Source of the DNA: Burkholderiales bacterium
GTDB lineage: Bacteria; Pseudomonadota; Gammaproteobacteria; Burkholderiales; Burkholderiaceae_C
Direction: 5' to 3'
NCBI GenBank assembly: GCA_016195825.1
Contig: JACPYV010000179.1
Location: forward strand, 1-42,525
Length of the DNA stretch: 42,525 nucleotides
Of this stretch, positions 28,536-37,563 are shown piece by piece; the first letter of the stretch is position 1; every line of letters starts with the position of its first letter. Made by a program: the position numbers and the translations under genes. The notes beneath the pieces are model-generated. The model was given only the letters and a program-made list of their open reading frames with translations, was not told the origin of the DNA and made no database searches.

Positions 28536-29102
28536 ATGAACATGGACACCGAACCGCCCCGCGTCGGCGCAGCCTTGCAGGCGCTGCGCAGCAGCCGTGG
28601 CCTGTCGCTGGATGATCTCTCCAAGCGGGCCGGCGTGAGCAAGTCCATGTTGTCGCAGATCGAGCGCAACCAGGCCAATCCCACGGTGGCCGTGGTCTGG
28701 CGGCTGGCGAACGCGCTGGGCGTGGACATGGGCGAGCTGCTGGGCACCGAGCGCGTGGCGGCTCCCGCCATCGAGACCGTGCCCGCGCACGCCACGCCCG
28801 GGCTGACCAGCCCGGACGGGCTGTGCAAGCTGCGCATCCTGGGACCCATCGAGCTGGCGGGTCAGTTCGAGTGGTACGAGCTGAGCGTGCAGCCCGGCGG
28901 CGTGCTGGACAGCCAGGCCCACGAACCCGGTTCGCGCGAGCACCTGAGCGTGCTGACGGGCAGCCTGGACGTCAGCGCGCAGGGTGTGACGAGCAAGCTC
29001 AAGGCCGGCGAGACGGCGCGTTACGCGGTGGACGGCCCGCATGCCATCCGCAACGCGGGCAAGTCGGCTGCGACTGCTCTTCTGGTGGTGCTTCATCCTT
29101 AG
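28536..29102 (+). CDS. XRE-family regulator with C-terminal cupin domain
   Basis: A 188-residue repressor-type regulator. Helix-turn-helix of the XRE/Cro type at about 10-68 (LQALRSSRGLSLDDLSKRAGVSKSMLSQIERNQANPT), and a cupin beta-barrel at about 105-186 (SREHLSVLTGSLDV, AGETARYAVDGPHAIRN). XRE-cupin proteins sense small molecules through the cupin part. The ATG at 28536 is preferred, with ATG 28542 also possible; the reading frame continues far upstream but only as antisense kbl sequence. It is divergent from kbl-tdh with two dyads between, so it very likely controls threonine-to-glycine conversion and itself (inference). The Bug receptor follows 28 bases later and may be co-transcribed. 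Confidence 0.93.
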   Translation: MNMDTEPPRVGAALQALRSSRGLSLDDLSKRAGVSKSMLSQIERNQANPTVAVVWRLANALGVDMGELLGTERVAAPAIETVPAHATPGLTSPDGLCKLRILGPIELAGQFEWYELSVQPGGVLDSQAHEPGSREHLSVLTGSLDVSAQGVTSKLKAGETARYAVDGPHAIRNAGKSAATALLVVLHP

Positions 29103-29130
29103 ACTGCAGCCTCCGCACAAGGAGGCATGC

Positions 29131-30087
29131 ATGCAGATCACCCGTCGCGCAACCCTGGCCACGCTGGCCGCCCTGCCCTTCGTGGCGCAAGCCCAGGACA
29201 AGCCCATCCGGCTGCTCGTGGGCTTCCCCGCCGGCGGCGGTACCGACGCGATCGCGCGGATGCTGGCGGAGGCGCTGCAGGCGTCGCTGGGCACGACGGT
29301 GCTGGTCGACAACAGGCCCGGCGCCGGCGGCCAGATCGCCGCGCAGGCGCTCAAGGCCGCCGCGCCCGACGGCACGACCTTCTTCGTCAGCCACGACCAC
29401 ACCATCTCCATCCTGCCGCTGGTGTTGAAGAACCCGGGCTTCGACCCGGCCCGGGACTTCGTCCCGGTGGCCGGCTTCGCGACGTTTGCAAACGCGCTGG
29501 CCCTCTCGGGCGGCACGCCGGCCGCCAGCTTGCCGGAGTACCTGGCCTGGGTGAAGAAGCAGGGCGGCCAGGGCAACGTGGGCGTGCCGGCACCGGCCTC
29601 GGTGCCGGAGTTCCTCGTCAAGCTGCTGGGCGAGAAGAACGGCCTGGGCCTGCTCAGCGTGCCGTACCGCGGCAGCGCACCCATGATTGCCGACATGCTG
29701 GGCAACCAGATCAGCGCCGGCGTCGGCTCGGTGCCCGACCTGATCGTCAACCACCAGCAGAAGAAGCTGAAGATCGTGGCTGTCATGGGCCAGCAGCGGC
29801 AGGCCGTGCTGCCGGAGGTGCCGACGTTTGCCGAGCTGGGCATCGCCGGCTTCGAGGAGCTGCCCTACTACGGCCTGTTCGCGCCCGCGGGCACGGCGCC
29901 GGCCTTGGTGGAGCGCTTCTCGAACGCGCTGGCCGGCGTCATCAACCAGCCCGGCGTAAAGGCGCGGCTCACCGAGCTGGGCCTGTCGGTCGGCATGATG
30001 AGCGCGCCCCAGCTCGCGGCACGCGAGCGCGCCTACTCGGCGGCCTGGGCCCGCATCATCAAGGCCGGGGGCTTCCAGCCTCAGTGA
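29131..30087 (+). CDS. Bug-type (TctC) periplasmic solute receptor
   Basis: A 318-residue periplasmic binding protein of the tripartite tricarboxylate transporter receptor family. It has a Tat-like signal peptide with two arginines (MQITRRATLATLAALPFVAQA), cleaved near AQA-QD. PIRLLVGFPAGGGTDAIAR and VDNRPGAGGQIAAQ are the family's ligand-loop hallmarks; VPYRGSAPMIADMLGNQI and PEVPTFAELGI follow. An ideal AAGGAGG ribosome-binding site precedes the ATG at 29131. No TctA/TctB membrane genes are present, so it is an orphan, as is common in Burkholderiales, where these genes are greatly expanded. The ligand, often a carboxylate, is unknown. Its 3' end overlaps the convergent YihY-family gene by 29 bases. 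Confidence 0.95.
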   Translation: MQITRRATLATLAALPFVAQAQDKPIRLLVGFPAGGGTDAIARMLAEALQASLGTTVLVDNRPGAGGQIAAQALKAAAPDGTTFFVSHDHTISILPLVLKNPGFDPARDFVPVAGFATFANALALSGGTPAASLPEYLAWVKKQGGQGNVGVPAPASVPEFLVKLLGEKNGLGLLSVPYRGSAPMIADMLGNQISAGVGSVPDLIVNHQQKKLKIVAVMGQQRQAVLPEVPTFAELGIAGFEELPYYGLFAPAGTAPALVERFSNALAGVINQPGVKARLTELGLSVGMMSAPQLAARERAYSAAWARIIKAGGFQPQ

Positions 30088-31336
30088 GCAACTGGTCCAG
30101 CGTCAGCCGGGACCAGCTGCCCTGCTGCCAGAGGTTGGTCAACAGCCCCTGGCGCTCGGCCAGGAAATTGCTCAGCAGCGGCTCGGCCGGGGCACGTTCG
30201 GGTGCGCACAGCAGTACCAGGCGCTGGGCGCCCTCCTCTTCCAGCCGGCCTATCCAGTCCATGGCCAGCAGCTTGTCGATGACAGGGCTGAGCTGCAGCG
30301 GGTCCACCCGCAGCGCACCGGCCAAGGCCAGGTAGGACAGACCGCGCTGGCCCGCCTCGCGCACCCGCCACAGCTCCCGCAGCGTCTCCAGGGCCAGCGC
30401 CATCGGCTGGCCCGGCGTATCGGGCCGCAGATGCAGCCGGCCGGTCAGGCTGGGCGTGTTGGCCGCCAGGATGGCGCCCAGCAGCACGATGACCCAGCCC
30501 AGGTAGATCCAGATCAGGAAGATGGGGACGGTGGCGAAGGCACCGTACAGCGTGGAATACGTCGGCACCTGCTTGACGTACCACGCCAGCAGCGACTTGG
30601 CGAGCGAGAAGCCGAGGGACACGAAGAGGCCGCCCAGCAAGGCATGCCGCCAGCGCACATGGGTGTTGGGGACATAGTGGAAGAGGCCCGAGATCGCCAG
30701 GCCCAGCAGCACCACGTCGGCGCTGCCCAAGGCGGTGGACATGCTCGCCGGCATGGCCGTCAGATAGCCCTGGCCGACGCTGATGGCGTAGCTGGTCAGC
30801 GTCAGGCTGCCCCCTAGCAGCAGCGGGCCCAGCGTCAACGCGGCCCAGTAGACGAGCACGCGCTGGGCCATGGGCCGCGGGCGCTGCACGCGCCAGATGG
30901 CGTTCAGCGTGCGGTCGATGGTCAGCATCAGCGCCAGCGCCGTGACGCCGAGCGCGACGAGGCCTACCGCGCCCAGCTTGTTGGCCTTGGCCGCGAACTG
31001 CGTCAGCGACGCCAGCACCGGCTTGGCGATGTTGGGCGGTATGAGGCTCTTCAGGAAGTACTGCTCCAGCGCGGACTGGAAGCTGGAGAACATCGGGAAG
31101 GCCGTGAAGATGGCCAGCATCACCGTCAGCAGCGGCACCAGCGAGATCAGCGTCGTGAACGTCAGGCTGCCGGCGGTTAGGCCCAGCTTCTCCTCTCGGA
31201 AACGCTGGCGGAAGGTGTGCAGCGTTTGCAGCCAGGGCCAGGCCAGCAGCTCGGTGATGAAGTCGCTGGCGAAGGCGATGGGGTTGCGGGCCAGCGGCGC
31301 GTCAGGGTTGCCTTGTGGCGGCGTGTTCAGGGGCAT
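30059..31336 (-). CDS. YihY/BrkB-family inner-membrane protein
   Basis: A 425-residue YihY/BrkB family protein (historically mislabelled as ribonuclease BN). About six transmembrane segments lie in residues 40-300: FTTLISLVPLLTVMLAIFTAF, LGAVGLVALGVTALALMLTI, VLVYWAALTLGPLLLGGSL, VVLLGLAISGLFHYV, HALLGGLFVSLGFSLAKSLLAWYV and IFLIWIYLGWVIVLLGAILAAN. LTAGSLTFTTLISLVPLLTV is the diagnostic N-terminal stretch. A cytoplasmic C-terminal domain of about 120 residues follows (LETLRELWRVREAGQRGLSYL), which resembles a winged-helix-like extension seen in betaproteobacterial members. Function is unknown; transport of small solutes has been suggested for relatives. Start ATG at 31336, just 21 bases from the divergent DUF2069 gene. 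Confidence 0.92.
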   Translation of the reverse strand: MPLNTPPQGNPDAPLARNPIAFASDFITELLAWPWLQTLHTFRQRFREEKLGLTAGSLTFTTLISLVPLLTVMLAIFTAFPMFSSFQSALEQYFLKSLIPPNIAKPVLASLTQFAAKANKLGAVGLVALGVTALALMLTIDRTLNAIWRVQRPRPMAQRVLVYWAALTLGPLLLGGSLTLTSYAISVGQGYLTAMPASMSTALGSADVVLLGLAISGLFHYVPNTHVRWRHALLGGLFVSLGFSLAKSLLAWYVKQVPTYSTLYGAFATVPIFLIWIYLGWVIVLLGAILAANTPSLTGRLHLRPDTPGQPMALALETLRELWRVREAGQRGLSYLALAGALRVDPLQLSPVIDKLLAMDWIGRLEEEGAQRLVLLCAPERAPAEPLLSNFLAERQGLLTNLWQQGSWSRLTLDQLLTEAGSPRP

Positions 31337-31357
31337 GGCTTCTATGATGCCGCAGCT

Positions 31358-31738
31358 ATGTCCCCTGCCCTCGAAAGAACCGAACCCAGCGCCGCCGAGC
31401 GCCTGTCGCGCAACCTGGCGCTGGGCGCCACCATGGCGCTGATCCTGCTGTGCCTTGCCTGGGAGCTGTGGCTGGCGCCTACCGGCCGAGGCACGCTGGC
31501 CGTGAAGGTGCTGCCGCTGCTGGCAGCGCCGTTCGGCCTGTGGCGTTACCGCATGTACACCTACCGCTGGCTGGCCCTGGCCATCTGGCTCTACGTGCTG
31601 GAAGGCCTGGTGCGCTCGACCAGCGAAGGCGGCCTGGGCCAGTGGCTGTCGCTGGGCGAGGTAGCGCTGGGCGCCGTCATCTTCACGGCCTGCACCGCGC
31701 AGATCCGCCAGCGGCTGGCGGCGGCGAAGGTGGCATGA
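31358..31738 (+). CDS. DUF2069 membrane protein
   Basis: A 126-residue inner-membrane protein with about four hydrophobic helices: ALGATMALILLCLAWELWL, LAVKVLPLLAAPFGLWRY, WLALAIWLYVLEGLVR and LGEVALGAVIFTACTAQI. The Tyr/Arg-rich turn RYRMYTYRWLALAIWLY is the DUF2069 hallmark. The ATG at 31358 gives the family length; the frame is open further upstream only as antisense sequence. The stop overlaps the next gene's start (ATGA), so it is coupled to the FAD-linked dehydrogenase. Its promoter must lie within the 21 bases shared with the divergent YihY gene or in that gene's 5' end. Function is unknown. Confidence 0.88.
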   Translation: MSPALERTEPSAAERLSRNLALGATMALILLCLAWELWLAPTGRGTLAVKVLPLLAAPFGLWRYRMYTYRWLALAIWLYVLEGLVRSTSEGGLGQWLSLGEVALGAVIFTACTAQIRQRLAAAKVA

Positions 31739-33144
31739 GCATGCTGCTCGACACGCTGCGCGAGCAGCTCGGCGAGTCGGGCCTGCTGGTGGGCGGCGAC
31801 CTGGCAGCGTACGAGAACGACTGGCGCAAGCGGTATCCGGGCAAAGCGCTGGCGGTCGCGCGGCCGGCCTCCACGGACGAAGTCGCCGCGGTCATGCGGC
31901 TGTGCCATGAGCACCGCGTGACCGTCGTGCCGCAGGGTGGCAACACGGGGCTGGTGGGTGGGTCCACGCCCGACGACAGCGGCCGGCAGTTGGTGCTGAG
32001 CCTGTCCCGCTTGAAGCGTGTCCGGGCCATCGACGTGGCCAACGCCAGTCTGACCGCCGAGGCTGGCTGTGTGCTCGCCGAGGTGCAGGCCGCCGCGGCC
32101 GGCGCGGGTCTGCTGTTCCCGCTCAGCCTGGCGGCTGAAGGCTCCTGCACGCTGGGCGGCAACCTGGCGACCAATGCCGGCGGCACGCAGGTGCTGCGCT
32201 ATGGCAATGCACGCGAACTATGCCTGGGGCTGGAAGTCGTCACAGCGACCGGCGAGGTCTGGCAGGGGCTGTCGGGCCTGCGCAAGGACAACACCGGCTA
32301 CGACTTGCGCGACCTCTTCATCGGCAGTGAAGGCACTCTGGGCGTCATCACCGCAGCGACGATGAAGCTGTACCCGCAACCCAAGGAGCGCCTGACCGCG
32401 CTGGCGGCCTGTGCGTCGCTGGACCATGCCGTCTCGCTGCTGGGCCTGGCGCGCGAGCGTGCCGGCGATGCGCTGACCGGCTTCGAGGTCATGAGCCGCG
32501 CCGCGCTGGCGCTGGTGGCTCGGGAGCTGCCGCAACTGACGCAGCCGCTGGGTGCAGCCGAATGGACGGTGCTGCTGGAACTGTCAGACGCCGAGAGCGC
32601 TGAGCATGCGCGCGGCGTGTTTGAAGGCCAACTGGAAGCAGCCTTCGAGCGCGGCATCGTGCAGGACGCGGCCATCGCGCAGAGCATCGCGCAGGCCCAA
32701 TCCTTCTGGCATCTGCGCGAATCCATCCCGCTGGCCCAGGCCCAGGCCGGGCTGAACATCAAGCACGACATCTCGCTGCCGGTGTCGGCCATCTCGGACT
32801 TCGTCGCCGAGATGGATGCAGCGCTTGAACGCCATATGCCCGGCATCGCAGTCATCAACTTCGGCCACCTGGGCGACGGCAACCTGCACTACAACGTCCA
32901 GGCACCGTCCAGCGTGGCGCCGGCCGAATTCTTGGCCGCGCACGAGGCGGCGATCAACGCCCTGGTCTACGACGCGGTGCAAAAACGCGGCGGCTCGATC
33001 TCGGCCGAGCACGGCATCGGCCGGCTCAAGCGCGACGAGTTGGCTGAGCGCAAGGATCCGACGGCCCTCGCGCTGATGCGGGCGATCAAGCGGGCACTGG
33101 ACCCGCTGAATCTCCTCAACCCTGGGCGGCTGGTGTCACCGTGA
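31735..33144 (+). CDS. FAD-linked D-2-hydroxyacid dehydrogenase (GlcD/D2HGDH-like)
   Basis: A 469-residue flavoprotein of the vanillyl-alcohol-oxidase fold. FAD-binding domain about 35-215 (VPQGGNTGLVGGSTP, GGNLATNAGGTQVLRYGNARE, DLRDLFIGSEGTLGVIT) and FAD-oxidase C domain about 220-465 (KHDISLPVSAISDF, INFGHLGDGNLHYN with its metal-binding histidines, GGSISAEHGIGRLK). The likely reaction is oxidation of a D-2-hydroxyacid such as D-2-hydroxyglutarate or D-lactate, with electrons passed to an electron-transfer protein or quinone. A separate iron-sulfur subunit is not encoded nearby. The ATG at 31735 overlaps the DUF2069 stop. The 3' end overlaps the RND gene by 29 bases. Exact substrate not determinable. 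Confidence 0.93.
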   Translation: MSMLLDTLREQLGESGLLVGGDLAAYENDWRKRYPGKALAVARPASTDEVAAVMRLCHEHRVTVVPQGGNTGLVGGSTPDDSGRQLVLSLSRLKRVRAIDVANASLTAEAGCVLAEVQAAAAGAGLLFPLSLAAEGSCTLGGNLATNAGGTQVLRYGNARELCLGLEVVTATGEVWQGLSGLRKDNTGYDLRDLFIGSEGTLGVITAATMKLYPQPKERLTALAACASLDHAVSLLGLARERAGDALTGFEVMSRAALALVARELPQLTQPLGAAEWTVLLELSDAESAEHARGVFEGQLEAAFERGIVQDAAIAQSIAQAQSFWHLRESIPLAQAQAGLNIKHDISLPVSAISDFVAEMDAALERHMPGIAVINFGHLGDGNLHYNVQAPSSVAPAEFLAAHEAAINALVYDAVQKRGGSISAEHGIGRLKRDELAERKDPTALALMRAIKRALDPLNLLNPGRLVSP

Positions 33145-36100
33145 CGCGACGGCCGGTCGCGAACCGGCCCAGCTTTACGATCAGACGGAACACGAAGCGC
33201 ACCATCACCAGGGCCAGCACGGCTTCGATCAACGTCATGACGAAGGCGCCGACCACCGTGAAGCGCGGTGCCCGACGGTGGAACTTGGCAAGTGCATGGT
33301 CGCGGGCGAGCTCGATGCTGTCGTAGAAGGTGGGCACGATCAGCAGCGTCAGGAAGGTCGACGTGATGGTGCCGCCGATGATGGCGACAGCCATCGGGCG
33401 GTAGAACTCGCCGCCCTCGCCCACGCCTATGGCAACCGGCATCATGCCGGCGATCAACGCCAGCGTCGTCATCAGGATGGGACGAAAGCGCTTGCGTCCC
33501 GCGTGCATCAGCGCCTCTTCGCGGTCGATGCCGGCGGCCTCCTCCTGGCGCGTGGCGTCCAGCAGCAAGATCGCGTTCTTGGCCACCAGGCCCATCAGCA
33601 TGATGACGCCGATGAGGCTCATCAGGTTAAGCGTGCCGCCCGTGAGAAGAAGCGCGAGCACGACGCCGATCAGGCTCAGAGGCAGCGACAGCATGACAGC
33701 CAGCGGTGCCGTGAAGCTGTTGAACTGGATGACCAGAACAAAGTACATCAGCGCGATGCCAGACAGCAGCGCAGTGATCATGGCTGTGAACACGACCTGC
33801 TGGTCGCGCGCGGCGCCGGCAAGTTCGATGCCGAAGCCGGGCGGGAAGTCGATCTTCTCGGCCAGCTTTTTGGCCTCGGCCGTGATCTCGCCCGACGAGC
33901 GGCCCTGCGCGTTCGCGCTGACCGTGATGGTGCGCTTGCCGTCTCCGTGCTGGATCTGGCCAGGGCCCTTGCCCATGGTGACGGTGGCGATCTGGTCCAG
34001 CGGCACCATGCGGTTGGTGCCAGTCACGGCGATGGGCAGGCGCTCGATGTTGGCAGCATCCACACGATCGGCCGGGTGCAGGCGGATGGACACGTCGCGG
34101 GCCTCGCCGGTCGGGTCTATCCAGTCGCCGGCTTCCACGCCAGCGAAGGCCACGCGCAGCGCCTGGGCGGCGTCGTTGACCGAGATGCCCATCTGGTTGG
34201 CGAGGCTGCGGTCCAGCTCGATCTGCAACTCGTTCTGCGGATCCTGCTCGGAGTAGCCGATGTCGACGGCACCCTTGATGCCCGCCATGGTCTTCTGGAA
34301 GTCCTGCGTGATCTGCTGCAGGCGGCGGGTGTCGGTACCGAAGAAGCGAATCTGCACAGGCTTCTGCGCGCCGTTGTTCAGGTCGTCCAGCACGACGTAT
34401 TCGGCGCCGACCAAGCGGGCGACCTTCTCGCGCAGATCCTTGGCCACGTCGGCCGCCGAGCGCTGGCGCTCGGTGCTCTTGCCGATGTCAACGTAGATGC
34501 GGCCGCCGGCAGCATTGGGGTAGGACGTGGTCGCCTTGGTCTCGGGCATGGTCGAGGCCAGGGCCGCAGCGGCGTCGAGCTTGAGCTTGGAATAGTCCAG
34601 GCTGCTGGAGGCCGGGCTACGCACCTCGACGGCCAGGAAGCCGGCATCGGCCTGCGGCAGGAAGCTGGAGCCGCCGACCGTGGCCTGCAGTGCAATGGCG
34701 CCGACGAAGCTCAGCACCGCGAACGCGGCCATCCAGCGGCGGTGGTGCAGCGCCCAGGCGATGACGTGGCCATAGCCGTTGGCGACGCCGTCGAACCACT
34801 CGTTGAAGCCCTTCAGGACCTTGCTGAAGCCCTTCTTCTCGGCGTGGTGGTAGCCCGGCGGGTCGCCCCAGAAGGCCGACAGCATGGGGTCGAGCGTGAA
34901 GCTGATCAGCAGCGACACGATGACCGATGCGACCACGGTCAGCGCAAATGGCTTGAACCACTGGCCCGGGCCGTTGCCCATGAAGGCGACCGGCACGAAC
35001 ACGGCCACGATGGCGAACGTCGTCGCCGCCACGGCCAGGCCGATCTCGGCCGTGCCCTCGCGCGCAGCCGTCACGCGGTCGCTGCCGCGCTCCATGTGGC
35101 GCACGATGTTCTCCCGCACGACGATGGCGTCGTCGATCAGCACGCCGATAGCCAGCGACAGGCCGAGCAGACTCATGAAGTTCAGCGAGAAGCCCATCAG
35201 CCAGACGGCGATGAAGGCCGCCAGCACGGACGTGGGCAGCGACAGCGCGGTGATCAGCGTCGAGCGCCAACTGTTCAGGAATGCGTAGACGACGAAGATG
35301 GTCAGCGCGGCGCCGAAGACAAGCGCGTCGGTCACGTTGTGCAGGCTGTTCTCGGCATCCTTGCCGCCGTCCTGCGTGATCTCCAGCGTCGTGCCCTTGG
35401 GCAGCTCCTTCTCGATCTCCTTGACCAGCTTACGCGAGTCGTTGGCGACGCTGACGGTGGACGCATCACGCGAACGCGTGATGGAAATGCCCACGTTGGG
35501 GCGGCCGTTGCGCAGGCTGTAGCCGGTCATCTCGGCGAAGCCGTCCTGCACCTCGGCGACCTGGCCCAGGCGTACGACCTGTCCGCCATTGCGCTTGATG
35601 ATCATCTGCTCGAACTCGGCCGGGCTCTCCAGCCGGCCCAGCAGGCGGATGCTCTGGTCTTCCAGCGCGCCGCGCACCTTGCCGACCGGCGCCGTGGTGT
35701 TCTGCAGGCGCACGGCGTTCAGGACCTCGGTAACCGAGACGCCGAACTCGCGCAGCTTCTCGGCGCGCAGCAGGATAGACAGCTCGCGCTTGAGCGACCC
35801 GTTGACACCCACCGTCGACACGCCAGCGATGCCGCGGAAGCGCTCGGCCAGCTTGTCTTCCGCCAACCGGCTGAGCTGCGCGTGCGTCAGCGTAGTGCTG
35901 GACAGCGACAGCTGCAGGATGGGCTGGGCGCCCGGGTCGGCGCGCGTGATGATGGGTTCGCGGATCTCGGTGGGCAGCTTGTAGCGCACCGAGGCGATCG
36001 CGTTGCGCACCTCGTCGGCGGCCTCGATCATGTTCTTCGAAAAGTCGAACACCAGCACGATGGTGGCGCTGCCCTCGCGCGACGTAGAGTTGGAGCGATC

Positions 36101-36331
36101 CACGCCCGAGATGCTCTGCAGCGCCTTCTCGATTCGGTTGACGACCTCGCGCTCCACCGTCTCGGGCGAGGCGCCCGGGTACGGGATGTTGATGACGAGC
36201 ACCGGTGGCTCGACCTCGGGGAACTGGTTGACCTTGAGCTTGGACAGCGCCAGCAGGCCCACCAGCATCAGCCCGATGACCATGACGACGGTCGCAACGG
36301 GCCTGTTGATGCTGAAGTTGGAGAGGAACAT
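33116..36331 (-). CDS. RND efflux pump, inner-membrane permease (HAE-1/AcrB-type) with extra C-terminal helix
   Basis: A 1071-residue proton-driven RND exporter, only distantly similar to the one at 15213. The N-terminus MFLSNFSINRPVATVVMVIGLML is helix 1; the helix-4 Asp pair is in [10 protein letters not shown] (Asp400-Asp401); the helix-10 Lys is in GLVAKNAILLLDATRQ. After the usual last helix (IIGGTITSTFLTLLIVPTFYDS) the chain continues about 65 residues with another hydrophobic segment (FTVVGAFVMTLIEAVLALVM) and a basic tail, which is unusual. The adaptor gene lies 15 bases upstream. There is no outer-membrane channel gene beside it. The 3' end overlaps the convergent FAD dehydrogenase gene by 29 bases, leaving no room for a separate terminator. 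Substrate unknown. Confidence 0.94.
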   Translation of the reverse strand: MFLSNFSINRPVATVVMVIGLMLVGLLALSKLKVNQFPEVEPPVLVINIPYPGASPETVEREVVNRIEKALQSISGVDRSNSTSREGSATIVLVFDFSKNMIEAADEVRNAIASVRYKLPTEIREPIITRADPGAQPILQLSLSSTTLTHAQLSRLAEDKLAERFRGIAGVSTVGVNGSLKRELSILLRAEKLREFGVSVTEVLNAVRLQNTTAPVGKVRGALEDQSIRLLGRLESPAEFEQMIIKRNGGQVVRLGQVAEVQDGFAEMTGYSLRNGRPNVGISITRSRDASTVSVANDSRKLVKEIEKELPKGTTLEITQDGGKDAENSLHNVTDALVFGAALTIFVVYAFLNSWRSTLITALSLPTSVLAAFIAVWLMGFSLNFMSLLGLSLAIGVLIDDAIVVRENIVRHMERGSDRVTAAREGTAEIGLAVAATTFAIVAVFVPVAFMGNGPGQWFKPFALTVVASVIVSLLISFTLDPMLSAFWGDPPGYHHAEKKGFSKVLKGFNEWFDGVANGYGHVIAWALHHRRWMAAFAVLSFVGAIALQATVGGSSFLPQADAGFLAVEVRSPASSSLDYSKLKLDAAAALASTMPETKATTSYPNAAGGRIYVDIGKSTERQRSAADVAKDLREKVARLVGAEYVVLDDLNNGAQKPVQIRFFGTDTRRLQQITQDFQKTMAGIKGAVDIGYSEQDPQNELQIELDRSLANQMGISVNDAAQALRVAFAGVEAGDWIDPTGEARDVSIRLHPADRVDAANIERLPIAVTGTNRMVPLDQIATVTMGKGPGQIQHGDGKRTITVSANAQGRSSGEITAEAKKLAEKIDFPPGFGIELAGAARDQQVVFTAMITALLSGIALMYFVLVIQFNSFTAPLAVMLSLPLSLIGVVLALLLTGGTLNLMSLIGVIMLMGLVAKNAILLLDATRQEEAAGIDREEALMHAGRKRFRPILMTTLALIAGMMPVAIGVGEGGEFYRPMAVAIIGGTITSTFLTLLIVPTFYDSIELARDHALAKFHRRAPRFTVVGAFVMTLIEAVLALVMVRFVFRLIVKLGRFATGRRVTVTPAAQG

Positions 36332-36346
36332 GAGGACCCCTTGCGG

Positions 36347-37504
36347 TTACTTGCTGGCCGTCTTGGTCGGCGCAATGGCCGAGGCCGCGCCGGCACCGGC
36401 GGCGACGCGCTGCACGGGGGCACCGTCGACCAGATTGCCGGAGGGGGCGCGCAGCACCTCGTCGCCCAGGGCAAGGCCCGCGGCGATGACGATTTCACCG
36501 CGACGCTCGTCTCGCTCGCCCAGCGTCACTGCGACCTTCTTCAGCTGGTTGCCAGCGACTTTCCAGACGACGGCGTTGTCACCCTGGCGCTGCACGGAGC
36601 CCTCGGCCAGCACCAACGCCCGGCGGTCGGCGCTCTCAACGCGACCTTCGGCGTAGAGGCCAGCGACCTGCGGCGCCTTGGCACGCTCGTCGAACTCGGC
36701 GATCAGCTCCACCTGGCGGGTGGTCGCGTTGGCGGCAGCATCGATGCGCGCCAGCTTGCCGCGGAACTCGGCGTCACCGAAGCCGTTGATCCGGAAGGCG
36801 ACCGGCTGGCCCAGCTTGAGCTCGCCGAGGCGGTCGGCCGAGACCTGGCCTTCGAAGCGCATGGAATTCGGATCGATGACCTTGATCAGCTCGCGGCCGA
36901 TCTGCACCGTGTCGCCCACCGAGATCTTGCGCTCGCTGACGACACCGTCGAACGGCGCGCGGACTTCTGTGCGCGACACCTGCTGGCGCGCCGTTACGGC
37001 ACGCGCCTTGGCAGCAGCCAGCTCGCTTTGCGCGGCGTTGCGGCGCACCTCGGCGTCCTCCAGCCCCTGCATGGAGATCATGCCCTGCTGGTTCAGCGTG
37101 CGCTGGCGGGCCAGCGAGCGCTCGGTCTGCTCGAAGCTCTGCTGCGCGGCGCGCAGTGCCTCGTCGGCGGACGTCAGGCTATCGCGGATGGCGGTGGGGT
37201 CCAGGCGGATGATGAGATCGCCCGCGCGCACGCGTTCGCCGTTGTCCTTGGCCACCTGTAGCACGACGGCGGCCACCTCGGCACGCAGGTCGGCGCGGCG
37301 GGCCGGTTGGATGGCGCCGTTGATGACGGCACCACCGATCAACCCGCTCTGCCCCACCTGACGCAGGTCCTCCGGTGCCAGCAACAGCGGTGCCGCGGGC
37401 TTGGCCGCAGCGGCCTTGGCCTCGTCAGGCTTGCCGCCCTTGCCGCAGGCGGTGAGGGTCAGGGCCAACATCAGGGCGGTCAGGATCGGCGTAGCACGCG
37501 TCAT
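36347..37504 (-). CDS. RND efflux periplasmic adaptor lipoprotein (HlyD/AcrA-type)
   Basis: A 385-residue adaptor for the RND permease that follows. The ATG at 37504 gives a lipoprotein signal (ALMLALTLTAC, lipobox LTAC with Cys20), so the protein is lipid-anchored, unlike the adaptor at 18463. Then GAVINGAIQPARRADLRAEVAAVV and RVRAGDLIIRLD (lipoyl half), a coiled-coil hairpin about 100-160 (QQSFEQTERSLARQRTLNQQGMISMQ), the second lipoyl half (SRTEVRAPFDGVVSERKIS), and beta-barrel domains to the end. A 20-base inverted repeat lies 60 bases upstream. In-frame upstream starts (to 37546) would put residues before the signal peptide and are rejected. Confidence 0.94.
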   Translation of the reverse strand: MTRATPILTALMLALTLTACGKGGKPDEAKAAAAKPAAPLLLAPEDLRQVGQSGLIGGAVINGAIQPARRADLRAEVAAVVLQVAKDNGERVRAGDLIIRLDPTAIRDSLTSADEALRAAQQSFEQTERSLARQRTLNQQGMISMQGLEDAEVRRNAAQSELAAAKARAVTARQQVSRTEVRAPFDGVVSERKISVGDTVQIGRELIKVIDPNSMRFEGQVSADRLGELKLGQPVAFRINGFGDAEFRGKLARIDAAANATTRQVELIAEFDERAKAPQVAGLYAEGRVESADRRALVLAEGSVQRQGDNAVVWKVAGNQLKKVAVTLGERDERRGEIVIAAGLALGDEVLRAPSGNLVDGAPVQRVAAGAGAASAIAPTKTASK

Positions 37505-37563
37505 GGAGAAGCTTTCTTCAGAGGACAAAGTTCGAGCGTCTAACAAACGGCTGAGCTTAACGG

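Noticed and set aside
33278..37261. A 1327-codon open frame on the plus strand opposite the second RND pump and its adaptor
   Set aside because: It is antisense to two certain genes, crosses the gap between them, and is rich in Gln, Arg, His, Asp and Gly with no domain, as expected for the reverse frame of high-GC coding DNA.
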